From Desulfosporosinus sp. HMP52 (GTDB taxonomy: Bacteria > Bacillota > Desulfitobacteriia > Desulfitobacteriales > Desulfitobacteriaceae): a stretch of 64,000 bases of DNA. Below the pieces are notes generated by a model, which made no database searches, was not told the origin of the DNA, and saw only the letters and a list, made by a program, of their open reading frames with translations. The stretch covers positions 40,973-104,972 of the forward strand of contig NZ_JMGA01000001.1 in NCBI RefSeq assembly GCF_000765145.1, given 5' to 3'. Shown here one piece after another: positions 16,966 through 26,214 of the stretch. Each line of letters starts with the position of its first letter. Position 1 is the first letter of the stretch. Both the position numbers and the translations under genes were made by a program.

Positions 16966-17292
16966 TCAATGTGCCGTACCCTTTAAATTAAGTAATGCAA
17001 CGCCGATAATGATTAATACTATACCCAAGCCGTTATATAGATTGAGTTGTTCTTTCCAATATAAAATCCCTATCACTGCCGTTAGTGCAGTTCCTACGCC
17101 TGCCCAGATTGCGTAAGCTATGCTTAAAGGAATTGTCAGTAGAGCTAGTCCCATTGAATAAAATGATATACCATATCCACCTATAAATAGGAGACTTGGT
17201 ATGAGTTTTGAGAAACCTTCTGAAGCTTTCATCATTGATGTTGATACTAATTCAAAGACAATTGCTATTGCTAAAAGAACGTAACCGTTCAT
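16966..17292 (-). CDS. Small multidrug resistance (SMR) transporter
   Basis: 108 aa with four hydrophobic helices. The essential Glu14 lies in the first helix (AIVFELVSTSMMKASEGF), and helix 2-4 motifs typical of EmrE/QacE are present (YAIWAGVGTALTAVIG, GIVLIIIGVALLNL). It is a proton-coupled antiporter for cationic drugs, or guanidinium in the Gdx subgroup; I cannot separate these by eye. The start codon overlaps the TetR stop (TAATG), so the two are translationally coupled. Confidence 0.92.
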   Translation of the reverse strand: MNGYVLLAIAIVFELVSTSMMKASEGFSKLIPSLLFIGGYGISFYSMGLALLTIPLSIAYAIWAGVGTALTAVIGILYWKEQLNLYNGLGIVLIIIGVALLNLKGTAH

Positions 17293-17849
17293 TATTTTTC
17301 CTCCTCAGTTAACGAAAGTAAGTAGTTTAAAACTTGATCACGTACATCTTCATTTAGGTTTAATCCGTATAACTGATTGAAGTACATCCCGTCAACGGCA
17401 AGTCGGATGACTGTTGAAACAATGGGGTTAATCTGGTCATTTTCAATATGATTCTGAAGTACTTTCAAGTCCCTAGCCATGGACTTAACAAGATCCGGGC
17501 TTGTTGCAATCGCCGATAAGAAAGCGAGATTCATTTCAAATTCATTATCTAATAGGTTAAAAGTAAGATTTGTGTAAGCCCTTGTCCACTTCCCGTTATG
17601 ACGAGGATCGTCCTTAGTAATACGCTCCAAGTCATCAAAAAAATTGTGCATTATAAAGTCATTCATGCCTTTCATTAACTCATCCTTAGTAGCGAAGTGA
17701 TAGAATAATCCACCTTTACTTATCTTCGCCTCTTTGGCAACTGCTTCTAATGTTAATGCAAGTACACCTTTGGTATTAATAATCTGAGCGGCAGCCCTTA
17801 GTATTTTCTGCCTAGTGTCATTTTTAGTAGTTTTAGTATTATTCTCCAT
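17292..17849 (-). CDS. TetR-family transcriptional regulator
   Basis: 185 aa from the ATG at 17849 (GGAGG 6 bases upstream); the longer frame reads through the promoter. N-terminal TetR helix-turn-helix at about residues 10-57 (ILRAAAQIINTKGVLALTLEAVAKEAKISKGGLFYHF region) and a C-terminal ligand domain. First gene of a two-gene operon with the SMR pump, whose expression it presumably represses through the dyad at 17884-17897. Confidence 0.92.
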   Translation of the reverse strand: MENNTKTTKNDTRQKILRAAAQIINTKGVLALTLEAVAKEAKISKGGLFYHFATKDELMKGMNDFIMHNFFDDLERITKDDPRHNGKWTRAYTNLTFNLLDNEFEMNLAFLSAIATSPDLVKSMARDLKVLQNHIENDQINPIVSTVIRLAVDGMYFNQLYGLNLNEDVRDQVLNYLLSLTEEEK

Positions 17850-17876
17850 AGACGCCTCCAGTTTGTATGTTCCATG

Positions 17877-17905
17877 ATAATACACCGGCCAGCCGGTATA
17901 GTCAA
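17877..17905 (-). promoter_or_regulatory. Promoter with TetR operator between -35 and -10
   Basis: TTGACT (17900-17905), 17-base spacer, TATTAT (17877-17882). The spacer holds the perfect palindrome ACCGGC-CA-GCCGGT (17884-17897), placed so that a bound repressor would block RNA polymerase. It drives tetR and the SMR gene. Confidence 0.8.
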
Positions 17906-17912
17906 GCATAAA

Positions 17913-17953
17913 TTAAAAAACAGCTCTGAAGTATCATTCTTCATAGCTGTTTT
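17913..17953 (-). terminator. Bidirectional terminator between the GyrI-like gene and tetR
   Basis: AAAACAGCT (17917-17925) pairs with AGCTGTTTT (17945-17953), extended by CTGAAG/CTTCAT pairing. Both strands run into T-rich sequence. Confidence 0.75.
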
Positions 17954-18057
17954 ATTGTTCCTAATTTGAGTCTAACATGGCTACTTGTCCGTTAAACAAA
18001 ATCCTTATAAACTAAACCTAAAATTTGCAACCCAATACCCCTATATCAGCTGCTTAT

Positions 18058-18498
18058 TTATTTTAAAGCAATATAAATATCAATATCAGCATTCTCCCAA
18101 TTACTATTAAGATATTCCTCAAAATCTCCGGTAAAGCTTCTGTTTAAGTCCATTTTCCAGATTTGGCTCCAAGCCTCGGCAACTGCCTTTTCCATATGCC
18201 CGTGTACCGAGAACTTCGCATACCTTCCTGCAGGAATTATTTTTACAGTCAGTTCATCATTCTCTGGTTTGGAAACCTCATTACCGGCAGTTACACAGTA
18301 TTGGTCATCTGAATAATCCGAATAAAGCCCGATGGCATACTCGTTAAGCTTATTTTTGATTGAAGCATTTACACCACCTTGATATAACTTTTCCCAAAGT
18401 CCGCCGATAACTGCACCCATTTTAGGATCAGTGTTGCTGGTAATTGCACTAACACCAATAATTGTTTTTTGCGCTAAATTTACGATTTCATAATTCAC
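18058..18498 (-). CDS. GyrI-like / AraC effector-binding domain protein
   Basis: 146 aa, a stand-alone effector-binding domain as in GyrI and Rob C-termini. It starts MNYEIVNLAQKTIIGVSAITSN and has the KIIPAGRYAKFSVHGHMEKAVAEAWSQIW block followed by DFEEYLNS. Such proteins bind small hydrophobic cations or act on toxins; no enzymatic role can be read. It lies 66 bases downstream of the WYL regulator on the same strand and is probably in its operon. Confidence 0.85.
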   Translation of the reverse strand: MNYEIVNLAQKTIIGVSAITSNTDPKMGAVIGGLWEKLYQGGVNASIKNKLNEYAIGLYSDYSDDQYCVTAGNEVSKPENDELTVKIIPAGRYAKFSVHGHMEKAVAEAWSQIWKMDLNRSFTGDFEEYLNSNWENADIDIYIALK

Positions 18499-18564
18499 TA
18501 TAATAACCTCCCTCTCTTTGATAAGGCTATTATACTTTGTCTAATACGACAGCTGTATGTCATA

Positions 18565-19461
18565 TTAAAGGTAATGTTTCAAGGTGTTCTGCAGTTCTGC
18601 TTGGACATCATTTCTTACGTCCTGGGGTTCCAAAACTTCACAATGCCTACCAAAAGTTGTGATGTAGTAAACTATCCATTCACCCTTGGGATAGTTAATT
18701 TCTGCAATAAAACTTCCGTCCTCTTGTTGATCATAACTTTCAAATTCCTCATATACCCTATACGCAACCTCCGCAGATAGCTTTAGCTTTAGTTTAATAT
18801 ATTCTTCTTGAAATACATTCTCGTTAGAAAGAATTTGACTGGGGGATTTCCTCTGAAAGTTTTGCTCTGCTAGACAAAGCTCCTTGATTCGCCTTAACTT
18901 AAAAAAACGGAAATCACATCGGGACTTACAATATCCATATAAATACCATGCCCCACTTTTAAAGCAAAGTTTCAATGGCTCTACTTCACGTGCTGTCTGC
19001 TGTCCTTTGGCACTGGCATAGGCAAAAGTAACGATTCTCTTGCCTAGTATTGCAGATTTAATTGTATTGAATGTTAAAGTTTCGTTCTGTGGATTAGCCC
19101 AAGATGAAAAATCCACTTCAATCCAATCTGAGTTTGATTCACCAAACAAGCTGCTGAGCTTTTTAAGTGCGGTATCTGTTTTGCTGAGATTAACAGCATT
19201 TACAGCTTTTAACGAAGATATAATCTCTTCTCTTTCTTCATCAGTTATAACAGCTTTATTCAGCACAAAATCAGGCAGCAGTGAAATTCCACCGCCCTTA
19301 CCTTTGCTCATATAAACAGGAATTCCTGCAGAAGACAACGTTTCAATATCTCGATAAATAGTTCTTGTTGAAACCTCAAATCGCTCTGCCAAATCCTTAG
19401 CTGTTACTGCTTTTTTATCAAGCAGGATATAGACGATTTCAAATAATCGGTTGATTTGCAT
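18565..19461 (-). CDS. YafY/DeoR-type regulator with HTH and WYL domains
   Basis: 298 aa. N-terminal helix-turn-helix (residues 1-60; VTAKDLAERFEVSTRTIYRDIETLSSAGIP) followed by KGKGGGISLLPDF and a WYL ligand domain at about residues 135-215 (REVEPLKLCFKSGAWYLYGYC). WYL regulators respond to ligands or nucleic acids. Here the neighbour is a GyrI-like effector-binding protein, a frequent pairing in Firmicutes. A good promoter lies just upstream. Confidence 0.9.
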   Translation of the reverse strand: MQINRLFEIVYILLDKKAVTAKDLAERFEVSTRTIYRDIETLSSAGIPVYMSKGKGGGISLLPDFVLNKAVITDEEREEIISSLKAVNAVNLSKTDTALKKLSSLFGESNSDWIEVDFSSWANPQNETLTFNTIKSAILGKRIVTFAYASAKGQQTAREVEPLKLCFKSGAWYLYGYCKSRCDFRFFKLRRIKELCLAEQNFQRKSPSQILSNENVFQEEYIKLKLKLSAEVAYRVYEEFESYDQQEDGSFIAEINYPKGEWIVYYITTFGRHCEVLEPQDVRNDVQAELQNTLKHYL

Positions 19462-19477
19462 TAAATCACCCTATTTC

Positions 19478-19506
19478 AATATACTCTTATAAAATGACGT
19501 CATCAA
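19478..19506 (-). promoter_or_regulatory. Promoter of the WYL regulator
   Basis: TTGATG (19501-19506), 17-base spacer, TATATT (19478-19483). A TGACGTCA palindrome overlaps the -35/spacer boundary and could be an autoregulatory site. Confidence 0.5.
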
Positions 19507-19621
19507 GTCATATTATAAGATGTCTGACAAAAACCTCCAGGGTTTCGGATGGATCTTCGGCAATAATTCCCTGTCGCCACCGCTGCCTCGACGCTATTTA
19601 TTGCTTATCCTAAAAAAAGCC

Positions 19622-20041
19622 CTATTTTACAATTAGTACAGGACAATTAGCCCTTTTAGCCACCTTATGACTAACTCCTCCTAAGACAAACTCCTGTAAG
19701 GTATTTAACCCCCGGCTTCCTATGACAACAACATCAAATTTTCCCTCATTGGCATATTTTACGAGGGCAGGCCCTGGCTCACCGTGGATAAACTTTACCT
19801 TAAAATTAACCTTCCCCTCTTTCATCTTCTCTTGTATGGGAAGCAGCTTTTGATTCCTTTTTAAGGTTATAGCGTCGGTATCTAACTCGCGTAATACATC
19901 CGCTTTAGATGCCTCACTGTTGATCACATAGACAATCTCAATGGTTGCCTCCGGATTATTCTGCGTTAACAAGATTGCTTTTTCAGCAGCTCTTAAGGAA
20001 TGTTCAGAGCCATCGGCGGCCAATAGGATTTTATTAAACAT
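19622..20041 (-). CDS. Universal stress protein, UspA family
   Basis: 139 aa, one Usp domain. It begins FNKILLAADGSEHS and ends with the ATP-binding signature GSRGLNTLQEFVLGGVSHKV (G-2X-G-9X-G-S), then CPVLIVK. It therefore belongs to the ATP-binding class. It lies 37 bases downstream of the SulP transporter and is co-transcribed with it, a pairing seen repeatedly in bacteria, where the Usp is thought to modulate the carrier. Confidence 0.93.
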   Translation of the reverse strand: MFNKILLAADGSEHSLRAAEKAILLTQNNPEATIEIVYVINSEASKADVLRELDTDAITLKRNQKLLPIQEKMKEGKVNFKVKFIHGEPGPALVKYANEGKFDVVVIGSRGLNTLQEFVLGGVSHKVAKRANCPVLIVK

Positions 20042-20078
20042 AAGTAACCCCCCATATTTAATTTATATCTATCGCTTC

Positions 20079-21563
20079 TCAGTGTTTTGGCGGTTCAGAG
20101 TTCAAATCTGTGTGCCTGGCCAATTTATCAATCAATCGAGCACTCTGCTCGTTTAGTCCGCTTAAGGTTACCTTGATATTGTATTGACGGTATTTGAAGA
20201 CGATCTTATCAATGGCAGCAACAGCTGAATCATCCCAGAGATTTGCATTGCTGAAATTTATAATTACTTCTTGAATATTATCCTTGTTATCCGTCGTAAA
20301 ATCAAATGCATTCAGCAAATCTGTTACCGAGACGAAAAACAGCTGCCCACTGATTTTGTATGTTTTCACTGAACCATCTTGCTCTAATTGTTTCTTGGTA
20401 TAAACCTTAGAAATTTTGGCGGCAAAAAAGACTGCACTTAGAATAACTCCCGCCATAACCCCTAAGGCTAAATTATGAGTGAATAGAACCGTCAAAACGG
20501 TAACGATCATCACAAAGGCATCCGTTTTAGGAGTAATGCCCAAGGTTTTAAGCGATTGCCAGTCAAAAGTCCCAACCGAGACCATAATCATGACAGCAAC
20601 TAAAGCTGCCATAGGAATTTGCACGACATAATCCCGGAGACCAATAATTAGAAGGATCAAAAAACCTCCTGCTATAAACGTTGATAATCTCCCTCTTCCG
20701 CCTGATTTCACATTAATGACCGACTGTCCAATCATGGCGCACCCGGCCATTCCTCCCAAAAAACCGGCGACAATATTCGAAATACCCTGCCCCTGGCTCT
20801 CTATATTTTTATTACTCCCTGTATCCGTCATGTCATCCACAATTGTGGCTGTGAGCAAGGATTCAGTCAATCCTACCATTGCCAAGGCAAAGGAATAGGG
20901 TGCAATAATTAATAATGTCTCCAGGGTTATCGGCAGGTTGGGTAAAGAAAAACTGGGCAAAGAACGTGTAATAACTCCCATGTCTCCGATCACTGGAACC
21001 TTGAGGTCAAGTATTATAGCAATAGCTGTAATCCCAACAATCGCCACAAGTGTAGAAGGAATTGACCTTATTATCTGTGGCAGACCGTAGATGATCACTA
21101 AAGCACCCACTGTCATAACGTAAGCTGGCAATGATTGGCCAAACAGATATGGGAATTGAGAAGTAAAAATCATAATTGCTAAAGCGTTAACAAACCCAAC
21201 CATCACTGAGCGAGGTATAAATTTCATATACCTGGCCAGTTTGAATGTCCCAAATAAGATCTGAAATAGTCCTGTGAGTATCGTAGCAGCAAACAGATAC
21301 TCGATACCATGATCTTTTACTAAGGTAGTAAACAAAAGAGCCATTGCTCCTGTCGCCGCAGAAATCATTCCAGGCCTTCCCCCGACAAAAGCAATCACAA
21401 TCGGAATGATAAAGGATGAATATAACCCCACCATTGGGTCTACACCGGCAATAATTGAGAATGCAATTGCCTCTGGAATCAAAGCCAGGGAAACGACAAG
21501 CCCAGCCAATACATCATTTTTAATATTGCTTAACCATGACTCTCTGAAGGATAAAGTTTCCAT
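20079..21563 (-). CDS. SulP-family anion transporter with STAS domain
   Basis: 494 aa from the ATG at 21563 (GAGG 6 bases upstream). It has a membrane domain of about 12-14 helices with family motifs ([28 protein letters not shown] region, [25 protein letters not shown] region) and a C-terminal cytosolic STAS domain (about residues 395-480; [20 protein letters not shown]). SulP proteins carry sulfate, bicarbonate or other anions; the substrate cannot be told here. In a sulfate reducer a sulfate role is attractive but unproven. First gene of the pair with uspA. Confidence 0.9.
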   Translation of the reverse strand: METLSFRESWLSNIKNDVLAGLVVSLALIPEAIAFSIIAGVDPMVGLYSSFIIPIVIAFVGGRPGMISAATGAMALLFTTLVKDHGIEYLFAATILTGLFQILFGTFKLARYMKFIPRSVMVGFVNALAIMIFTSQFPYLFGQSLPAYVMTVGALVIIYGLPQIIRSIPSTLVAIVGITAIAIILDLKVPVIGDMGVITRSLPSFSLPNLPITLETLLIIAPYSFALAMVGLTESLLTATIVDDMTDTGSNKNIESQGQGISNIVAGFLGGMAGCAMIGQSVINVKSGGRGRLSTFIAGGFLILLIIGLRDYVVQIPMAALVAVMIMVSVGTFDWQSLKTLGITPKTDAFVMIVTVLTVLFTHNLALGVMAGVILSAVFFAAKISKVYTKKQLEQDGSVKTYKISGQLFFVSVTDLLNAFDFTTDNKDNIQEVIINFSNANLWDDSAVAAIDKIVFKYRQYNIKVTLSGLNEQSARLIDKLARHTDLNSEPPKH

Positions 21564-21807
21564 ACAAACCTCACTTTTATAAGAAGCTACTTTCGAATAG
21601 TGTTCCCCTAGGAGCAAAAAGAAAATTCTCCTAACTGATTAACTCATTGAGGAGATTAAATTTCGAGAGTGCCTGTAGAACATTATCACAAATAGTCATA
21701 AACAGCAATTTGTCAAAATAATCTTTCAGGTGCCGGTGTGAACCAAAAACATTTCCCAGCCCCCTTATTTCACTTCAGGAATAAAGTCATCATAAGAAAT
21801 AGTTTAT

Positions 21808-21833
21808 AAATAAAAGCCCGGTTGCCCAGGCTT
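21808..21833 (-). terminator. Terminator of the TauE-PadR-WtpA-like operon
   Basis: AAGCCTGG and CCGGGCTT (minus strand, 21833-21814) form an 8-bp stem with one G-U pair, followed by TTATTT. Confidence 0.7.
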
Positions 21834-21839
21834 AAAGAT

Positions 21840-22661
21840 TTAGTATGGAATTAGTCCACAATCCTCTAAAATTTGCTGACCTTTTTTGCTTAGGATCAAG
21901 TCCAGGAAATCCTTTGCCAGTATAAGATTCTCTGCATTTTTCGGAATAGCGATGGCAAATTCAATGGGTGCACCGGGAATAGTGATCATGTCGCCAGAAT
22001 TTTTACCCTGCAAACTAACGGCAGACCGGTTGTAATAGTTCACATGGGCAGGGTTCGAGAGGTTAATTTTTTCCGGCAGAGACAGATAGCTCAGGCCAAA
22101 CTGATTAACCACACAGAGATATTCAAAGGCATAGTCTAGCTTGCCTACCAGTACATCAGAGGCCAAATCATAGGATTTGGGATAAATCAAATCCCCTCTG
22201 CACCTCTGGTCCAGCTGTCTAAAGAGACCCGGTCGGCCGTAATATTGCTCCGACAGTTGCCAGACCATCAGTGTGCGATAGCCGCAGGGGTCTAAATGTT
22301 GGTTAGACCGTCCAAAGGTGACTTCTTCCCGCAATAGGATATCAAACCAATTCCGGGCATTAATTTCCCTACTGCCTCTGGAAAATTCGTTATAGGCCAG
22401 GACAATTTGGTCGTTGGCAAAAATATAGTATTTGTCCACATACTCAGGCCCAAGCAGCTCAGCAAAGAGCATAGGGTCTGCCAATGCCAGGATATCCACC
22501 ACCTTGCCCTCACGTACTTGTCGGGCACAGGCCCGTGAACCATAGGACTCCAGCTGAAACTTCAGCTCCGGGCGAGCTTCTTGTAGCAATTTGGCGCATT
22601 CCACCACCGGTTTGCGCAATGCTCCGGCATGTAATATTTTTAAGATTTGCTGGTTAATCAT
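21840..22661 (-). CDS. WtpA/ModA-like substrate-binding protein without signal peptide
   Basis: 273 aa, a type II periplasmic-binding fold related to tungstate/molybdate-binding WtpA: ILHAGALRKPVVE at the start, VVDILALADPML, the HLDPCGYR anion-site block, YAFEYLCV, and a C-terminal FLDLILSKKGQQILEDCGLIPY. Unlike ordinary transport receptors it has no signal peptide or lipobox, so it should stay in the cytosol. The start overlaps the padR stop by four bases. No molybdate permease or ATPase gene is adjacent. It may sense or buffer an oxyanion in partnership with the PadR regulator and the TauE permease; this is inference. Confidence 0.8.
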   Translation of the reverse strand: MINQQILKILHAGALRKPVVECAKLLQEARPELKFQLESYGSRACARQVREGKVVDILALADPMLFAELLGPEYVDKYYIFANDQIVLAYNEFSRGSREINARNWFDILLREEVTFGRSNQHLDPCGYRTLMVWQLSEQYYGRPGLFRQLDQRCRGDLIYPKSYDLASDVLVGKLDYAFEYLCVVNQFGLSYLSLPEKINLSNPAHVNYYNRSAVSLQGKNSGDMITIPGAPIEFAIAIPKNAENLILAKDFLDLILSKKGQQILEDCGLIPY

Positions 22662-23035
22662 CTCTCCTTCACCTCCTGTCGGTACTGGTCTAAAAATGCC
22701 GTCATATTATTCACTTTGTCAGAAATCAACTGCACACAATACTCCAACGCCTGATGACCTTCGGGGCTTAACTGGTAGGATCGTCGGGCAGGGCCGGTGT
22801 GCTCAGTTTCCCATTGAGATAGAACCAGCCCATCTTCTTCCATCCGGCGAAGGTTACGGTAAATGGTGGCTGGATCTGCCTCGATTTCGGAGAAGCCAGA
22901 TTCGTTTATTTTTTGAATTAACTCGTAACCATGAGCTGGCTTATGCGCCAAAAAGTTAAGCAGAGCCGGTACCAGCATCTTATCTATGCGACCGGCAATA
23001 TAAGCAAAGGCAGGATTTTGCGCTTCTTCTTTCAC
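22658..23035 (-). CDS. PadR-family transcriptional regulator
   Basis: 125 aa. A winged helix-turn-helix with the PadR pattern (LVPALLNFLAHKPAHGYELIQKI, DPATIYRNLRRMEEDGLV, RRSYQLSPEGHQALEYC) and a C-terminal dimerisation helix. It lies 21 bases after tauE and overlaps the WtpA-like gene by ATGA, so the three form one operon. A CATATATG core (24046-24053) before tauE resembles PadR-type sites and could be its operator. Confidence 0.9.
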   Translation of the reverse strand: MKEEAQNPAFAYIAGRIDKMLVPALLNFLAHKPAHGYELIQKINESGFSEIEADPATIYRNLRRMEEDGLVLSQWETEHTGPARRSYQLSPEGHQALEYCVQLISDKVNNMTAFLDQYRQEVKER

Positions 23036-23056
23036 AGACTCACCTCGAAATTAAAT

Positions 23057-24025
23057 TTAGAAGAAATATTGTCCTATATAGCTGAACGCCAGGAACAGAA
23101 TTAAAACGGTTAAGATAATCTTAATAATTCTATCAGGTAAGAACTTCTGGACTCGAGCACCCACATAAGTACCTAATAGACCACCGATACCAAAAAGAAT
23201 GCCTAGCATCCAGTCCGGAGTCACTGCGGCTCCAGCCGCGACGCTACTGGCAGCCAGAATGTGGTAGTAGGTAACCCCAGCAATGGAGGTGATGAGGGTG
23301 CCTGCCAAAGCAGCACCAGCCACAGTATAAACGGGCAGACCCAGCACAGCCACACAGAAGGGAGAAATGATGGCCCCACCACCAATGCCATAAATGCCGC
23401 CGATTAAACCCACTACCAAAGAGAGGCTCAAAATAGATATTCCACTAAAAGAATAGGTTTCCCCCCAGAATTCATACTCAATCTTCTTCCAGGAAATAGT
23501 CTTAGTCTTAACTACTGCCTCTGGAGGCAGACCGGATGCCATTCGGCCGGAATTTTCTTCCTTCAGTTTAGCCACTTGTTCAGCAAACTTGTTCTGCATG
23601 ACTTTATTCTGCTCTTTTACCTTCTTATTCCAGCCCATGACTTCCGACAAAAGCCGATAGCCCAGGTACAACAATACTAGGCCTACAAAGAGCTTAAAGA
23701 CTTTGGGGTCCGGCAAGTAGAGGATACGTACCCAGGCTCCAACGAATACTCCCGGTAGAGTACCGATGACCACCGCCCACGTTAGTGGCCATGCCATGCG
23801 CCCCTCTTTGATATAGCGGTAGAGACCACCAGGGATGGCTACAATATTGTAGATTAGGTTAGTAGGACTCACTGCCGGACTGGTAAAGTTCAGAACACTC
23901 ACCTGGAATGGGAGTAGTAAAAAAGCACCCGATACCCCGGCAGAGGCTGTTAATGATGACACCAGAAAAGCTACTAATGGCGGAATAAAGGGTAATACAT
24001 CGACACCGGAAACTGCAAAATGCAT
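23057..24025 (-). CDS. TauE/SafE-family anion exporter
   Basis: 322 aa with about eight hydrophobic helices in two repeats (PPLVAFLVSSLTASAGVSGAFLLLPFQ and VVGLIGGIYGIGGGAIISPFC, the latter a family signature). A roughly 70-residue charged cytosolic loop separates the halves. The family exports sulfite, sulfoacetate or related organosulfur anions. First gene of the operon with padR and the WtpA-like gene; AGGAGG precedes its ATG. Confidence 0.88.
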   Translation of the reverse strand: MHFAVSGVDVLPFIPPLVAFLVSSLTASAGVSGAFLLLPFQVSVLNFTSPAVSPTNLIYNIVAIPGGLYRYIKEGRMAWPLTWAVVIGTLPGVFVGAWVRILYLPDPKVFKLFVGLVLLYLGYRLLSEVMGWNKKVKEQNKVMQNKFAEQVAKLKEENSGRMASGLPPEAVVKTKTISWKKIEYEFWGETYSFSGISILSLSLVVGLIGGIYGIGGGAIISPFCVAVLGLPVYTVAGAALAGTLITSIAGVTYYHILAASSVAAGAAVTPDWMLGILFGIGGLLGTYVGARVQKFLPDRIIKIILTVLILFLAFSYIGQYFF

Positions 24026-24159
24026 AGTATTTCCTCCTTTTTAATCATATATGTATTCGTCACCTACTCTCACGGTGCACATAATATCAATATGAATTTA
24101 TTCTACATCTTCAGCAAATATCCTTTTAAAGTAAAAAGAAATTTTAGGCTATTTTTAAA

Positions 24160-24208
24160 GATAAAAAGCCTAAAACCTTGGGGCTTAAGTTTGCCAAGGT
24201 TTTAGGCT
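24160..24208 (-). terminator. Terminator of the arsR-acr3-arsC operon
   Basis: A 15-bp perfect stem (24167-24181 with 24194-24208, AGCCTAAAACCTTGG) followed by TTTTTATCTTT on the minus strand. Confidence 0.88.
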
Positions 24209-24230
24209 AATTGATGTCATATTAAATCGG

Positions 24231-24638
24231 TTATACTAAATTGTCTATTCTGCTTATTAGGTTCCTGACCTTTTGCTCAATTATTTGGGCAGTTATTACG
24301 AACTCACTCTTGTCCTTACCTGTCGGGTCATCCAGTCCCCAATCCTCTCTGTACTTACATGGAAGAAAAGGGCACTCTACATTACACCCCATTGTAATTA
24401 CAATGTCGACAGGGGGAATATCTGCAAGCAATTTCGATTTTTGCGTTGCATTCATATCAATACCATAGAGCTCTTTTATTACCTCAACGGCATCCTGATT
24501 AATCTCTGGTTTGGTTTCAGTCCCAGCTGAATAGGCTTCAAAATAATCTTCAGCAATTAACTTTGATATCCCCTCTGCCATCTGTGATCTACAGGAGTTA
24601 TGAACGCAAATATAGGCAACCTTTATTTTCTGAGTCAT
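24231..24638 (-). CDS. arsC: Arsenate reductase, thioredoxin-coupled
   Basis: Reduces As(V) to As(III). 135 aa of the low-molecular-weight phosphatase fold with the P-loop CVHNSCRSQMAEG (C11, C16) and the redox loop MGCNVECPFLPCKYREDWGLDDPTGK region that supplies the remaining cysteines of the thioredoxin-linked class. It lies 12 bases after acr3 and is last in the arsR-acr3-arsC operon. Confidence 0.95.
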   Translation of the reverse strand: MTQKIKVAYICVHNSCRSQMAEGISKLIAEDYFEAYSAGTETKPEINQDAVEVIKELYGIDMNATQKSKLLADIPPVDIVITMGCNVECPFLPCKYREDWGLDDPTGKDKSEFVITAQIIEQKVRNLISRIDNLV

Positions 24639-24650
24639 AATTTACTCCTT

Positions 24651-25736
24651 TTAATGGCTATGCTTTGGCAGGCCATTTTCATTGAAATATTTCCGCTTGA
24701 AGAAAAGAGCTGAATTTACCAGAGCAATCATGACGGGTACTTCAACTAAAGGACCGATTACTGCCGTAAAAGCTACATCTGATGCGATCCCAAAGACAGC
24801 AACGGCAACAGCAATGGCAAGCTCAAAGTTATTACTTGCGGCTGTAAAAGCAAGGGTTACCGTTTGGTCATATCTGAACCCACCTTTAAAGGACATATAA
24901 AAGCTCACAAAGAACATAATGGCGAAGTAAATTAACATGGGTATGGCAATTCTAACCACATCTCCAGGATTATTAATAATCTGTTCTCCTTTGGTTATAA
25001 ACATAATGACGATGGTATAAAGCAATGCCATCAGAGCTAAAGGAGATATCTTAGGAATGAATACCTTTTCGTACCACTCTTTTGTTTTAATTCTTATCAA
25101 ACTGAACCGTGTCAAAAAGCCTGCTGCAAAAGGAATCCCCAAATAAATAAGAACGCTCTTGGCTACTTCCCACATGGAAACATCTACGACCTGGCCTCCC
25201 CAGGAAAGTCCCAGCCACTTAGGAATGAGTGTTACAAAGATATAAATATAGACCGTGTATAAAAGAATTTGGAAGATAGAATTCAGGGCTACTAAAGCCG
25301 CACAATATTCATTATCCCCTTTGGCCAAGGAATTCCAAACAATAACCATGGCAATACACCGGGCAAGTCCTATGATAATAAGACCAATGGCAAATCCAGG
25401 TTTATCACCCAGGAGCAATACAGCCAAGACAAACATCAAAATTGGACCGATAATCCAGTTTTGAATCAGCGAGAAGGAAAAGATCTTTTTATTTTCTGTA
25501 ACCTTTCCGATCTCTTCATACTTCACCTTAGCTAAAGGTGGATACATCATGATGATCAGACCGATTGCAATAGGCCAGGATATAGTTCCTGTGCTGAATT
25601 CACTTAGTGACGTTGCTAAGTCAGGAAAGAAATACCCGCCCAAAACCCCTACTGCCATAGCAATAAATATCCATAGTGTCAAGAATCTGTCTAAAAACGA
25701 TAACCTGGCTTGTTTAACCTTTTCCACTCTAATCAT
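24651..25736 (-). CDS. acr3: ACR3-family arsenite efflux transporter
   Basis: 361 aa with about ten membrane helices. Extrudes As(OH)3. The conserved Cys region [19 protein letters not shown] and the [21 protein letters not shown] block (both ACR3 signatures) are present. It sits 11 bases after arsR and 12 before arsC. Confidence 0.93.
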   Translation of the reverse strand: MIRVEKVKQARLSFLDRFLTLWIFIAMAVGVLGGYFFPDLATSLSEFSTGTISWPIAIGLIIMMYPPLAKVKYEEIGKVTENKKIFSFSLIQNWIIGPILMFVLAVLLLGDKPGFAIGLIIIGLARCIAMVIVWNSLAKGDNEYCAALVALNSIFQILLYTVYIYIFVTLIPKWLGLSWGGQVVDVSMWEVAKSVLIYLGIPFAAGFLTRFSLIRIKTKEWYEKVFIPKISPLALMALLYTIVIMFITKGEQIINNPGDVVRIAIPMLIYFAIMFFVSFYMSFKGGFRYDQTVTLAFTAASNNFELAIAVAVAVFGIASDVAFTAVIGPLVEVPVMIALVNSALFFKRKYFNENGLPKHSH

Positions 25737-25747
25737 CCTCCATAAAT

Positions 25748-26086
25748 CTAATCACAGTTCATAGTCTTGCGCTTTAACCAATCCTTCAAGTTTTGTAGGT
25801 CATTCTGATATAGTTCCAGATTCCTCAAGTTGTCATAGACCAAGCTGTCTATAAACTTTATCCGTTCATCGATAGCCAAGGAGTAGTAAACCCACTGGGC
25901 ATGCTTGCGATCTTTCACCAAATCGGCATTCTTTAGATAGATCAAATGCCTCGATGCCTTAGCCTGGGTAATTTGTAAAGTTTCCATGATATCGCAAACA
26001 CAGAGTTCCTTTTCGTATAGCAGGTTTAGAATCCTTAACCGAGTTTCATCAGATAGGGCCTTTAAGGCATCTAACAGTTTTTCCAT
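25748..26086 (-). CDS. arsR: ArsR-family arsenic-responsive repressor
   Basis: 112 aa winged helix-turn-helix with the As(III) site ELCVCDIME at the start of the recognition region, followed by [18 protein letters not shown]. It is the first gene of the arsR-acr3-arsC operon and presumably represses it from the long dyad immediately upstream. The neighbouring arsM upstream has its own transcription unit. Confidence 0.95.
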   Translation of the reverse strand: MEKLLDALKALSDETRLRILNLLYEKELCVCDIMETLQITQAKASRHLIYLKNADLVKDRKHAQWVYYSLAIDERIKFIDSLVYDNLRNLELYQNDLQNLKDWLKRKTMNCD

Positions 26087-26113
26087 TGAATCACCTCTTA
26101 TTACCTTTCTAAC

Positions 26114-26156
26114 ATAATACTCTTATATTCGCTTATGCGATTATAAGAGTATTATA
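26114..26156 (-). promoter_or_regulatory. ArsR operator/promoter of the arsR-acr3-arsC operon
   Basis: 14-bp perfect arms ATAATACTCTTATA (26114-26127) and its complement (26142-26155), with an inner TCGC..GCGA pairing, form a roughly 42-bp dyad. TATAAT (minus strand, 26151-26156) overlaps its upstream edge; the -35 is weak. This is the ArsR/SmtB type of arrangement. Confidence 0.8.
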
Positions 26157-26214
26157 CATTATGATCTCATAAAAGAAAACTGATATTCGAAAATTTGCTT
26201 CAGCCAATGGTTAC

